14,019 nucleotides of DNA, taken from positions 1 through 14,019 of the forward strand of contig CAZGDY010000038.1 in the NCBI GenBank assembly GCA_964524965.1. Direction: 5' to 3'. Below are positions 8,101 to 14,019 of this stretch, one piece after another (the first letter of the stretch is position 1; each line of letters opens with the position of its first letter). The position numbers were made by a program, and so were the translations under genes. Below the pieces are notes generated by a model. It searched no databases and was not told where the DNA came from. It worked only from the letters and a program-made list of their open reading frames with translations. This DNA is from Kmv34 sp964524965 (lineage in GTDB: Bacteria > Aerophobota > Aerophobia > Aerophobales > B3-G15).

Positions 8101-8403
8101 GGAAAAAAAATTATACGATTCAAGCTAAAATCATCTTTTAGTAGGATGATAAGAAGAGAGGATCCTGTAGTTGACAAAAAAGGAAAAGATGTGGGAATAG
8201 TGACCAGCTGTGTCCTGGCAGGAGATTCTCAGATCGGGCTTGCCTACATTGATGCGAGAATTGAGGAGGGAGAGAAAATCACCATATTTCCTGTCCTCCA
8301 TGGAAAGATTAAGGAAAAGCCTGCCCAAAATTTGAGTGAAAATAGCAAAAAAATTCTCTCTCAAGAGGCTATAGTTCTCCCCCGTTTCCCGGAGGAGAAA
8401 TAA
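5107..8403 (+). CDS. Fusion: serine hydroxymethyltransferase - GcvT-like domain - aminomethyltransferase (T-protein)
   Basis: A 1098-residue polypeptide. I prefer GTG 5107; a TTG at 5092 overlapping the previous frame is possible, and neither has a strong ribosome site. Residues about 15-478 are an SHMT: YAEGYP (66-71), NVQPLSGAAAN, HGGHLTHG, the PLP motif TTHKTLCGPRG with K275, FPGEQGGPH, and SGIRLGTP with R412. About 28 extra residues sit between EGYP and RFYKG. Residues about 505-680 resemble a worn GcvT/YgfZ folate-binding domain: FLRIKGERAKPFL, GELLDVV where GcvT has DD, and SKPYFIGQ. Residues about 697-1085 are a complete T-protein: FAGFRMP, GLFDVTHMG, GEVIDDI with D785/D786, SHTGYAGE (899-906), GLGARDATRVEAG (939-951). 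GcvT makes methylene-THF and ammonia from the aminomethyl-lipoyl H-protein; SHMT uses methylene-THF and glycine to make serine. gcvH follows 23 nt downstream. Confidence 0.92.
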   Translation: MAKSERTKKNYANFLEAPLSKVDSGINLLINLEENRQNQKIILIPSESICPRPVRETLASCFTNLYAEGYPAPRISEENDEKTLLDVDYQLAHYRRYSDRRFYKGVEFADFVESLAQRRVAKCFATEKVSPDHIFVNVQPLSGAAANNSVYTAFLEPGDTIMGMHLSHGGHLTHGSKFNRSGKYYHTISYEADPETGKLNYEAIRELALQHQPKMIIAGYSAYPWRVEWKKFRDIADSVEALLLADIAHVAGMVTAGVYPNPVGLADVITFTTHKTLCGPRGAVILTTDRKKAELIDNAVFPGEQGGPHINTIAAIATCFKIAETKEFQKLQEKIVQNAKILASSLEKRGLTPAYGGTDTHLLLIDLNAIDSKTGIPLKGEMAARILDLCDIVVNKNTLPGDKDAAEASGIRLGTPWITQRGFGEQDMKKLAQLIHKVLVHIRPFTYKGADRELPRGKIELDIIEQVKKEINELIQRKEIGQKKEKVPKFVSSCQKFNLLEEQDKTTIGFLRIKGERAKPFLQEICTANLIHLKTQEVSSSFLLDSKGELLDVVSVLHLPCDAQGKDQYLLASTQVERLKTWLQGLSDGYIIFDLEDIFAKIQGPVVVEKLAGYQENTDHKLEKNLYISFDKLKEHLGQGLKIDVLGLHDKFPSFFDLSKPYFIGQNLFIRKKVPTQKKKERFSYRGEEKIRKSFLYGEHQKLEAKFTRFAGFRMPLYYTSIAEEYRAVRETVGLFDVTHMGIIEIEGENACDFVDAVSTNYARWIHPGQSQYSFLLNPEGEVIDDIIIYCQSNRKYMIICNANNQGKVFYWLQAVHSKKYLIDEEYPVRKIKTLVSIRNLKDPSEGKKQKIDITLQGPNSFCVLEKLAKDEVLQSKIRSLEKNAFIKEKLAGKDIIISHTGYAGEKMGFELYLHPKDGPFIWSLIIKEGQKLGLKPCGLGARDATRVEAGLPLHGHELAGKYKIDPVAAGYGHFVKFHKPFFVGRKILLEKEKKRQKGKKIIRFKLKSSFSRMIRREDPVVDKKGKDVGIVTSCVLAGDSQIGLAYIDARIEEGEKITIFPVLHGKIKEKPAQNLSENSKKILSQEAIVLPRFPEEK

Positions 8404-8426
8404 AACAATATGCAAGGAGAAAAAGG

Positions 8427-8819
8427 GTGCATCCTAAAGATCTAAAATACACTAAAACTCATGAATGGGTAAGAATTGAGAAAGATATAGGTACTGTGGG
8501 AATCGCTGAATATGCGTCAAAGCAGCTTGCTGACCTTGTATACATAGAATTGTTTTCCAAAGGAGAAAAACTCACTCAAGGTTCTGTTTTTGGCAGTATA
8601 GAATCAGTAAAAGCTGTCTCTGAATTAACCTCTCCTCTTAGTGGCGAAGTAATTGAAGTACACAAAGAATTGTCCCAAAAATTGGATCTTATTAGTAATG
8701 ATCCCTATGGAGAAGGTTGGTTAATCAAGATAAAGTTAGGCAATAAAGATGAACTCAAAAATCTCATGGATTACCAACAATACGGGGAATTAGTGAAAAG
8801 GAAAGAGGAACAAGAATAA
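8427..8819 (+). CDS. gcvH: Glycine cleavage system H protein (lipoyl carrier)
   Basis: A 130-residue lipoyl carrier that shuttles the aminomethyl group from P-protein to T-protein and is re-oxidised by L-protein. The start is GTG 8427, with AAGGAG 8 nt upstream. It opens with the H-protein signature YTKTHEWVRIE and continues with GTVGIAEYASKQLADLVYIEL. The lipoylation motif SIESVKAVSEL puts the modified lysine at K62. SPLSGEV and NDPYGEGWLIKIKL complete the fold. The size is typical. It lies between the gene carrying the T-protein module and the remnant upstream of ald, in the same operon. No lipoate attachment or synthesis gene is visible, so lipoylation must be supplied from elsewhere. Confidence 0.96.
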   Translation: MHPKDLKYTKTHEWVRIEKDIGTVGIAEYASKQLADLVYIELFSKGEKLTQGSVFGSIESVKAVSELTSPLSGEVIEVHKELSQKLDLISNDPYGEGWLIKIKLGNKDELKNLMDYQQYGELVKRKEEQE

Positions 8820-8853
8820 ACTGAAAAACAAGTGAGCACAAGATTGGGAATGA

Positions 8854-8991
8854 AGCCATTCTTTTTGTCAGTTTGTCAGTCAGGAGGGTGAAGAGATTTC
8901 GGTAGATGAGCTTGCCTCAAAGACAGGTACCATCGACTATGAAATTGTATGTCGGATAGACAAAAGAGCTCCCAGAATAGATGCAAGTTAA
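8854..8991 (+). pseudogene. alr: 3' remnant of an alanine racemase gene
   Basis: The gap between gcvH and ald contains a frame, ending in TAA 8989-8991, that reads VSQEGEEISVDELASKTG followed by TIDYEIVCRIDKRAPRI. This is the end of the alanine racemase C-terminal domain, where the family has GxxEIxADELAxxxGTIxYE(I/V)LCRIxxRVPR. Only about 40 codons remain open, back to a TGA at 8851. The PLP domain and the catalytic Tyr are absent, and there is no start or ribosome site. Immediately upstream, frame +3 reads RLGMKPFFLS, which might be a displaced scrap of the same domain, but that is too short to rely on. Its place before alanine dehydrogenase fits a former D-alanine to L-alanine to pyruvate module. 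Confidence 0.72.
8864..8879 (+). repeat. Tandem 8-bp repeat at the edge of the racemase remnant
   Basis: TTTGTCAG occurs twice head to tail (8864-8871 and 8872-8879) and is followed by another TCAG. It lies where recognisable racemase sequence begins, so it may mark a deletion or slippage point. Confidence 0.6.
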
Positions 8992-9009
8992 AAAAAGAAG
9001 ATAAAAAAA

Positions 9010-10122
9010 ATGATAATAGGCGTACCGAAAGAAATAAAGACCGAGGAGTGGAGAGTAGCTCTTACTCCTGCTGGTACAAAAGCATTAATGGAAAAGGGGC
9101 ACAAGATTTTGATAGAAAAAGGAGCCGGCACTGCTTCTGGGTTCTCTGATGATGAGTATAGCGAAGTAGGGGCAAGCTTGCAGGAAGATAAAAAAAATAT
9201 TTTTAATGAAGCAAAGATGATTGTAAAGGTGAAAGAACCCTTGCCTTCTGAGTTTGATCTTTTCAGAGAAGGACAGATTCTTTTTACCTATCTGCACCTG
9301 GCTGCAAATAAAAATCTTACCTTATTTCTTTTAAAAAGAAAAATAGTAGGAGTAGCCTATGAAACAGCGAAGGATGATAAGGAAAGACTTCCCCTTCTTG
9401 CTCCTATGAGTGAGGTAGCAGGAAGAAGTGCAACTTTAATAGGAGCTTGGTTTCTTGCCAGACATAAAGGTGGGACAGGTATCTTTGTGGGTGGGGTCCC
9501 CGGTGTTCTGCCAGCTAAGATTCTGATATTAGGGGGAGGAACAGTGGGGATGAATGCAGCTAAAATAGCTAGTGGACTGCGAGCAGATGTGATTGTAATG
9601 GATACGGATGCTTATAAAATGCGCTATCTGGATGATATACTCCCCTTTAATGTTTCCACTTGTTATTCCAACATTTACAACATTGAGCGAATTTTGCCCT
9701 CGGTTGACCTTTTGATTGGAGCAGTACTTATTCCTGGAGCAAAAGCTCCCTGTCTTGTAAATCGCAAGATGCTCAACTCAATGCGAGAAGGCTCAGTCAT
9801 TGTGGATGTGGCTGTAGACCAGGGAGGATGTATCGAAACCACTCGTCCCACCACTCACGATAACCCAACATTTACTGAACAGGGCATTATCCACTACTGT
9901 GTACCTAATATACCGGGAGTTTATGCCAGAACTTCCACCTTAGCCTTGACCAATGCTACTTTACCTTACATCATTAAAATAGCGAATAAAGGCTACCCCC
10001 GAGCATTTATTGAAGATATGGCTCTTGCTACGGGGCTCAACATTACAAAAGGAAAGATTACCTGCAAACCAGTAGCCGAAGCTCATGGACTGGAATGGAC
10101 AGAGCAAAAAGAAGTATTATAA
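9010..10122 (+). CDS. ald: Alanine dehydrogenase (NAD-dependent)
   Basis: A 370-residue enzyme that interconverts L-alanine + NAD+ + water with pyruvate + ammonia + NADH. The length and landmarks match the Ald family exactly: it starts MIIGVPKEIK and has the substrate residues R15, K75 (VKVKEP), H96 (TYLHLAA) and D270 (VDVAVDQGG). The Rossmann motif is LGGGTVG (174-180), followed by the adenosine-ribose Asp in VMDTD (198 or 200). The segment HYCVPNIPGVYARTSTLAL is also characteristic. The ribosome site ahead of the ATG is weak (AAGAAGA). The gene sits inside the glycine operon, where it could dispose of pyruvate, ammonia and NADH as alanine, or run the other way during alanine use. Nothing in it looks damaged. 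Confidence 0.96.
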   Translation: MIIGVPKEIKTEEWRVALTPAGTKALMEKGHKILIEKGAGTASGFSDDEYSEVGASLQEDKKNIFNEAKMIVKVKEPLPSEFDLFREGQILFTYLHLAANKNLTLFLLKRKIVGVAYETAKDDKERLPLLAPMSEVAGRSATLIGAWFLARHKGGTGIFVGGVPGVLPAKILILGGGTVGMNAAKIASGLRADVIVMDTDAYKMRYLDDILPFNVSTCYSNIYNIERILPSVDLLIGAVLIPGAKAPCLVNRKMLNSMREGSVIVDVAVDQGGCIETTRPTTHDNPTFTEQGIIHYCVPNIPGVYARTSTLALTNATLPYIIKIANKGYPRAFIEDMALATGLNITKGKITCKPVAEAHGLEWTEQKEVL

Positions 10123-10255
10123 AAAAACAGGTCGCTCCGTTTTACCCGCAATGGTAAGAAAAGAAAACTTTTTTTATCGTAAGAAGACAAAAAATAAGAT
10201 GAATTGTCCTTGCGAGAAACAAAGCTCTGGAGCAATCTTTAAAGGATGATAAAAA
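10123..10255 (+). other. Spacer between ald and gcvPA
   Basis: This 133-bp gap is longer than the other gaps in the operon. One frame is open from the ald end to a TGA just before gcvPA, with an ATG at 10151 (about 32 codons), but it has no ribosome site and no recognisable product. I see no clear terminator. AAAGGATG just ahead of 10256 serves gcvPA. Confidence 0.4.
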
Positions 10256-11602
10256 ATGAATTTACCTTATATTTCCCATACTGATGATGACCGCAAAAAA
10301 ATGCTGGCTGAAATTGGGGTAAAGTCAATAGATGATTTACTCACCATCCCTGAAAAAATTCGTTTTCCCTCTTTAAATCTTCCCTCTGGTATATCAGAGA
10401 TGCAACTTAGAAAGAATATAAAAGCTTTAGCCAGCAAAAATCTGTCGATGGAAGAATGTACCTCTTTTCTGGGGGGAGGAATATACGAGCATTTTATTCC
10501 TGCAGCCCTGGAGCATCTTGCCTCCCGCTCAGAATTTTGCACTCCCTATACTCCCTATCAACCTGAGGTATCTCAAGGAACATTGCAAATAATTTATGAG
10601 TACCAAACACTTATATCTAACCTCTTCCAGATGGATGTATCAAACGCTTCCCTGTACGACGGGGCAACATCTCTGGCAGAGGGTGTTTTAATGGCCCACC
10701 GCTTGAAAAAAAAAGAGAAATTTCTGGTGGCTGAGACTCTTCACCCAAATTACCTTCAGGTTATATCAACTTATCTAAAAACTCTAGGGGTGAAGCTTAT
10801 CAAAATCCCCTACACCCAAGATGGGACATTATCTCTTACAAAGCTTGAGGATGAAATGGATGAAAAGGTGAGCGGAGTTATTGTACAACACCCTAACTTT
10901 TTTGGCTGTTTAGAAGAAATGAAAAAAATAGAGGAAATTGTTCACAAACAAAATTCTCTTTTTATTGTGAATTGTGATCCTGTTTCTCTGGGTATTTTAT
11001 CTGCTCCCGGGGAGTACAATGCAGATATTGCTGTTGCAGAAGGTCAGTGCCTTGGGAATCTTCCTTACCTTGGGGGAGAAACTCTGGGAATTTTTACCTG
11101 CCGCAAAGAATTTATCCGTCAAATGCCGGGAAGAATTGTAGGGAAAGGAAAAGACAAAAAAGGACAAAGAGCATTTACCCTTATTCTTCAAACAAGAGAG
11201 CAACACATCAAAAGGAAAAAAGCTACCTCCAATATCTGCACCAATCAATCTTTAAATGCTTTAAGGGCTTGTATTTACCTTTGCTGTCTTGGAGAGGAAG
11301 GATTAAAAAAAGTGGCTTTTCTTTGTCTTAAAAACTCCCATTATCTACGAGAAAAAATAAAAAATATTCCTGGATACACCTGTCCTTTCTCCTCCCCATT
11401 TTTTAAAGAATTTGTGATAAAAACATCTGTATCTTCTAAAAAAATAAAGGAAAAACTTTTGAAAGAAAAAATCCTGGGAGGAGTTGATATTGAAAGATTC
11501 TACCCTAAGCTTAAAAACTACCTTCTCTTTTGCACTACCGAAAAAAGAAGTACAGAAGAGATGGACAAATTAGCTTCCTTGTTGGGAGAGATAAATGGAT
11601 AA
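10256..11602 (+). CDS. gcvPA: Glycine dehydrogenase (decarboxylating) subunit 1, GcvPA
   Basis: A 448-residue alpha subunit of the two-subunit P-protein, which decarboxylates glycine and loads the aminomethyl group onto lipoylated H-protein. The start is ATG 10256, with AAAGGATG about 7 nt upstream. The N-terminus has the subunit's YISHTDDDRKKML. The best-conserved stretch follows: FLGGGIYEHFIP (71-82), SRSEFCTPYTPYQPEVSQGT (90-109), and NASLYDGATSLAEG (130-143). QHPNFFG and the glycine-rich YLGGETLG are also present, with GEEGLKKVA near the C-terminus. This subunit lacks the PLP-binding lysine, which is in subunit 2. The size is normal. It overlaps gcvPB by 8 nt, so the two are translationally coupled. 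Confidence 0.96.
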   Translation: MNLPYISHTDDDRKKMLAEIGVKSIDDLLTIPEKIRFPSLNLPSGISEMQLRKNIKALASKNLSMEECTSFLGGGIYEHFIPAALEHLASRSEFCTPYTPYQPEVSQGTLQIIYEYQTLISNLFQMDVSNASLYDGATSLAEGVLMAHRLKKKEKFLVAETLHPNYLQVISTYLKTLGVKLIKIPYTQDGTLSLTKLEDEMDEKVSGVIVQHPNFFGCLEEMKKIEEIVHKQNSLFIVNCDPVSLGILSAPGEYNADIAVAEGQCLGNLPYLGGETLGIFTCRKEFIRQMPGRIVGKGKDKKGQRAFTLILQTREQHIKRKKATSNICTNQSLNALRACIYLCCLGEEGLKKVAFLCLKNSHYLREKIKNIPGYTCPFSSPFFKEFVIKTSVSSKKIKEKLLKEKILGGVDIERFYPKLKNYLLFCTTEKRSTEEMDKLASLLGEING

Positions 11603-13055
11603 AGAGTCTTTAATTTTTGAAAAAGGAAAACCAGGAAGATCTGCCGTTTCTTTACCTGAGATTAATTTAGAAAAAGAAGAAATAGAAAAACTTATTCCTT
11701 CTTCAGTTATGCGTAAAACCAATTTAAGTCTTCCTGAAGTAAGTGAACTCGAGCTTATTCGTCATTTTACCAGAGTTTCTCAGAAAAATATGTCTATAGA
11801 TACTAACTTTTCCCCCTTGGGCTCTTGTACCATGAAGTACAACCCCAAGATAAATGAAGTTTTAGCTAATCTTCCTCAAATCTCCCAAATTCACCCCTTT
11901 CAACCCCAATCAACACTTCAAGGAATTCTTCAGCTTTTATATGAATTGTGTAGTATGCTGGAAGAGATCTCCGGAATGAAAAAAATATCCCTTCAACCTT
12001 CAGCCGGAGCTCATGGAGAGCTTGCCAGTATGTTAATGGTAAGAGCATACTTTGAAGATAAAAAAGAGGAGCGAAATAAAATTTTAATTCCCGATTCTGC
12101 TCACGGAACAAATCCAGCAAGCTCATCCTTGTCCGGTTTTAAAACAATAGAAATTAAATCTAATCAGGAAGGGGAAGTAGACCTGGAACATCTTTATAAG
12201 ATGATGGATCAGAAAGTAGCTTGCATAATGCTCACTGTTCCCAATACCTTAGGATTTTTTGAGAAAAATATTTTAGAGATAACAAAGATAGTTCATTCAA
12301 AAGGTGGATTTGTATATCTCGATGGGGCAAATTTAAATGCCCTTATGGGTATTGTAAAACCGGGGGATTTTGGAGTAGATGTGATGCATTTTAACCTCCA
12401 TAAGACTTTTTCCACTCCCCATGGAGGGGGAGGACCTGGATCAGGACCAGTGGGAGTAAAAGAAAAACTGATTCCTTATCTGCCAGTTCCCACTATAGAA
12501 AAAGAAAAAGAAGATAAGTATTACTTTAACTATCAGACCCCCCGATCTATAGGAAAAGTAAGGTCTTTTTATGGAAACTTAAAGGTTGCCGTAAAAGCTT
12601 ATTGTTACCTAAAAATTTTAGGGGAAGAAGGATTGAAAAAGGTAAGTGAAAATGCTATAATTTCTGCTAATTATGTTAGAAAAAAACTTCAAGATCACTA
12701 TCCTTCCCCTTATAAAGGATTTTGTATGCATGAGTGTGTTCTTTCTGCCCAAAGTAAAAAGGAAAAAACAGGAGTGAGGGCCTTAGATATTGCCAAGCGT
12801 ATTATTGATTTTGAAATTCATCCTCCTACCATCTATTTTCCTCTAATAGTAAAAGAGGCTCTGATGATAGAGCCTACTGAAACAGAAAGCAAAGAAACCT
12901 TAGATATTTTTATTGATGCACTTTTACAGATTTCCAGAGAGGCAGAGGAAAATCCATCTTTAGTAAAGGAGGCTCCTCACACAACTCATATCCGGAGAAT
13001 TGATGAAGTGGAAGCGAATAGAAATCCAATAGTAAAGTTCCCAAAAAAAGAATAA
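11595..13055 (+). CDS. gcvPB: Glycine dehydrogenase (decarboxylating) subunit 2, GcvPB
   Basis: A 486-residue PLP-carrying subunit of the heterotetrameric P-protein. ATG 11595 overlaps the gcvPA stop, with GGGAGAG just upstream inside gcvPA. Characteristic segments are LGSCTMKYNPK (76-86), LQPSAGAHGE (133-142), DSAHGTNPASSS (167-178), VPNTLG and DGANLNALMG. The PLP attachment motif NLHKTFSTPHGGGGPGSGP places the Schiff-base lysine at K270. IHPPTIYFP and MIEPTETESKE follow. It ends with RRIDEVEANRNPIVKF, the usual GcvPB tail. With GcvPA, GcvH and the fused T-protein, only the dihydrolipoyl dehydrogenase of the cycle is missing from this locus. The next gene starts 8 nt after its stop. Confidence 0.97.
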   Translation: MDKESLIFEKGKPGRSAVSLPEINLEKEEIEKLIPSSVMRKTNLSLPEVSELELIRHFTRVSQKNMSIDTNFSPLGSCTMKYNPKINEVLANLPQISQIHPFQPQSTLQGILQLLYELCSMLEEISGMKKISLQPSAGAHGELASMLMVRAYFEDKKEERNKILIPDSAHGTNPASSSLSGFKTIEIKSNQEGEVDLEHLYKMMDQKVACIMLTVPNTLGFFEKNILEITKIVHSKGGFVYLDGANLNALMGIVKPGDFGVDVMHFNLHKTFSTPHGGGGPGSGPVGVKEKLIPYLPVPTIEKEKEDKYYFNYQTPRSIGKVRSFYGNLKVAVKAYCYLKILGEEGLKKVSENAIISANYVRKKLQDHYPSPYKGFCMHECVLSAQSKKEKTGVRALDIAKRIIDFEIHPPTIYFPLIVKEALMIEPTETESKETLDIFIDALLQISREAEENPSLVKEAPHTTHIRRIDEVEANRNPIVKFPKKE

Positions 13056-13063
13056 AGGATAAA

Positions 13064-14019
13064 AATGAAAAAACCACTGACTGGTATTTTTTTAGGAATT
13101 CTTGTTTTCATTATAGGAACAACAGGAATAGCAGAATGTACTGAATTAGATCTTGAGTGTGAAAAGCAAATCACCGCAACCGTGGTTCACGCTGCTGCAA
13201 CAGGACTCGGAGGAGTATTAAATAATGTCCTTGAAGAAAAAAACCGTATTGAGCTCATTCACAAATTCATTGCTCCCATTCGTTTTTATAAGGATAATTC
13301 GGGTTACTTTTATGCGTATGACCTTAACTGTGTTTGCATTGCCCATGCCACTCAATTTGAACTTCCGGACAAAAATCTTTTTAATTATCAGGACAGCAAA
13401 GGAAAATACGTTATCCAAGAATTAAAACAAACAGCAGAAAAAGGGGGTGGATTCGTAGAATACTACTGGCAAAATCCTTTAACAAAAAAAGAGCAAAAAA
13501 AAATAGGTTATGTGGAAATGATTCCTGGAACCGATTATTTTATTGGAAGTGGGGTTTATCCTGGGCAAAAACACGATCTACCTGTTGGCATCTTATTACC
13601 GTTTAGCGGCCAATATTCCTGGATAGAAAAAGAAGTATTTTCGGTAATTGAAATGATTACCCAGAAAATAAATAATGAGGGAGGTATACTGGGCAGTAAA
13701 ATCACTTTAATCAAAGGTGATACGAGAGGTGAAGGTGATGTTGCTGCTATAGTAAGTAAAAAATTAATTAACGATAATGAAATTATAGCTTTCATTGGAC
13801 CAACTTCTCTTTCTTTTTTTGCTCTCAAAGAAATTATCCAGGAAAATAAAATACCAATGATATCTCCTACCGCTGGTACGACTGAGCTTGATAAAGCTGA
13901 TAGCCAATATTTTTATCGTACCGTTCCCTCTGACTCTCTGGGTGGGAGCGTAATTGCTCGGGCTATCACCGCACCTTCTAAATTTATGAAACATCCAAAT
14001 CAATTTACCTCTATTGTAT
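13064..14019 (+). CDS. Exported Cache-domain + periplasmic-binding (type I, Leu/Ile/Val-like) protein; 3' end outside window
   Basis: The frame stays open from ATG 13064 to the window end (318 full codons), with AAAGGAT 6-7 nt upstream, directly behind gcvPB. Residues 1-24 form a signal peptide or membrane anchor (KK, then a hydrophobic run ending GIAEC); Cys25 has Glu before it, so a lipobox is doubtful. Residues about 35-165 look like a single Cache domain of the sCache_2 type: NSGYFYAYDLNCVCIAH, LFNYQDSKGKYVIQEL, KGGGFVEYYWQNP, MIPGTDYFIGSGVY. From about 172 comes a Peripla_BP_6-type domain: VGILLPFSGQY, INNEGGILGSKI, IAFIGPTS, KIPMISPTAGTTEL, YRTVPSD. Such domains bind amino acids for ABC importers or serve as sensor modules. 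The co-directional position suggests that a substrate of this pathway is taken up or detected. The C-terminus is not visible, so a kinase, chemoreceptor or other output cannot be excluded. Confidence 0.85.

Noticed and set aside
8949..9149. 66-codon plus-strand frame crossing the start of ald
   Set aside because: It overlaps the racemase remnant and the conserved Ald N-terminus in a different frame, and its product is low-complexity and charged.
10151..10249. Possible 32-codon small protein between ald and gcvPA
   Set aside because: There is no ribosome site before the ATG, the composition is Lys-rich as expected from AT-rich spacer DNA, and no motif is visible.

Overview
This is an AT-rich window from a bacterium, most likely an uncultured anaerobe. 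The genes have Shine-Dalgarno-type starts and consensus -35/-10 promoters, glycine decarboxylase is split into two subunits (GcvPA/GcvPB), and intergenic spacing is short. Low GC, split GcvP and an SHMT-GcvT fusion made me think of deep-branching sediment lineages (Aerophobetes, Atribacterota or Chloroflexota relatives). That is an impression, not an identification. I see no tRNA, rRNA, CRISPR array, insertion sequence or glycine riboswitch.

Layout. (1) 2-376, +: the 3' end of a PurM-type AIR synthase. (2) 597-1259, -: a small membrane protein with a TrkA-C (RCK_C) domain, preceded by about 380 bp of AT-rich non-coding DNA. (3) 1637-3661, -: a full-length transketolase, divergent from (4) 3829-4440, +: a GntR/FadR-type regulator. 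Their promoters overlap. (5) 4560 to the window end, +: a long co-directional cluster centred on glycine cleavage. Its order is an aminotransferase gene with its middle deleted; a giant SHMT-(GcvT-like)-GcvT fusion gene; gcvH; an alanine racemase 3' remnant; ald (alanine dehydrogenase); gcvPA; gcvPB; and a Cache-domain/periplasmic-binding protein gene that runs off the end.

How the genes fit together. GcvPA/PB (P-protein), GcvH and the GcvT part of the fusion supply every part of the glycine cleavage system except the L-protein (dihydrolipoyl dehydrogenase), which must lie elsewhere. GcvT releases 5,10-methylene-THF and SHMT consumes it with a second glycine to make serine, so the fusion joins producer and consumer of the same intermediate. 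The set could run oxidatively (glycine/serine breakdown) or reductively (glycine, serine and pyruvate from C1 units). Alanine dehydrogenase links pyruvate, ammonia and NADH to alanine. The Cache/solute-binding protein may detect or capture an extracellular amino acid. A 24-nt promoter core (21 matches) is shared by the transketolase gene and the glycine operon, suggesting co-regulation, perhaps by the GntR protein.

The most interesting points are the three-module SHMT-GcvT polypeptide and the remains of two former amino-acid genes in one operon. One is an in-frame internal deletion of an aminotransferase; the other is a C-terminal stub of alanine racemase just upstream of ald.
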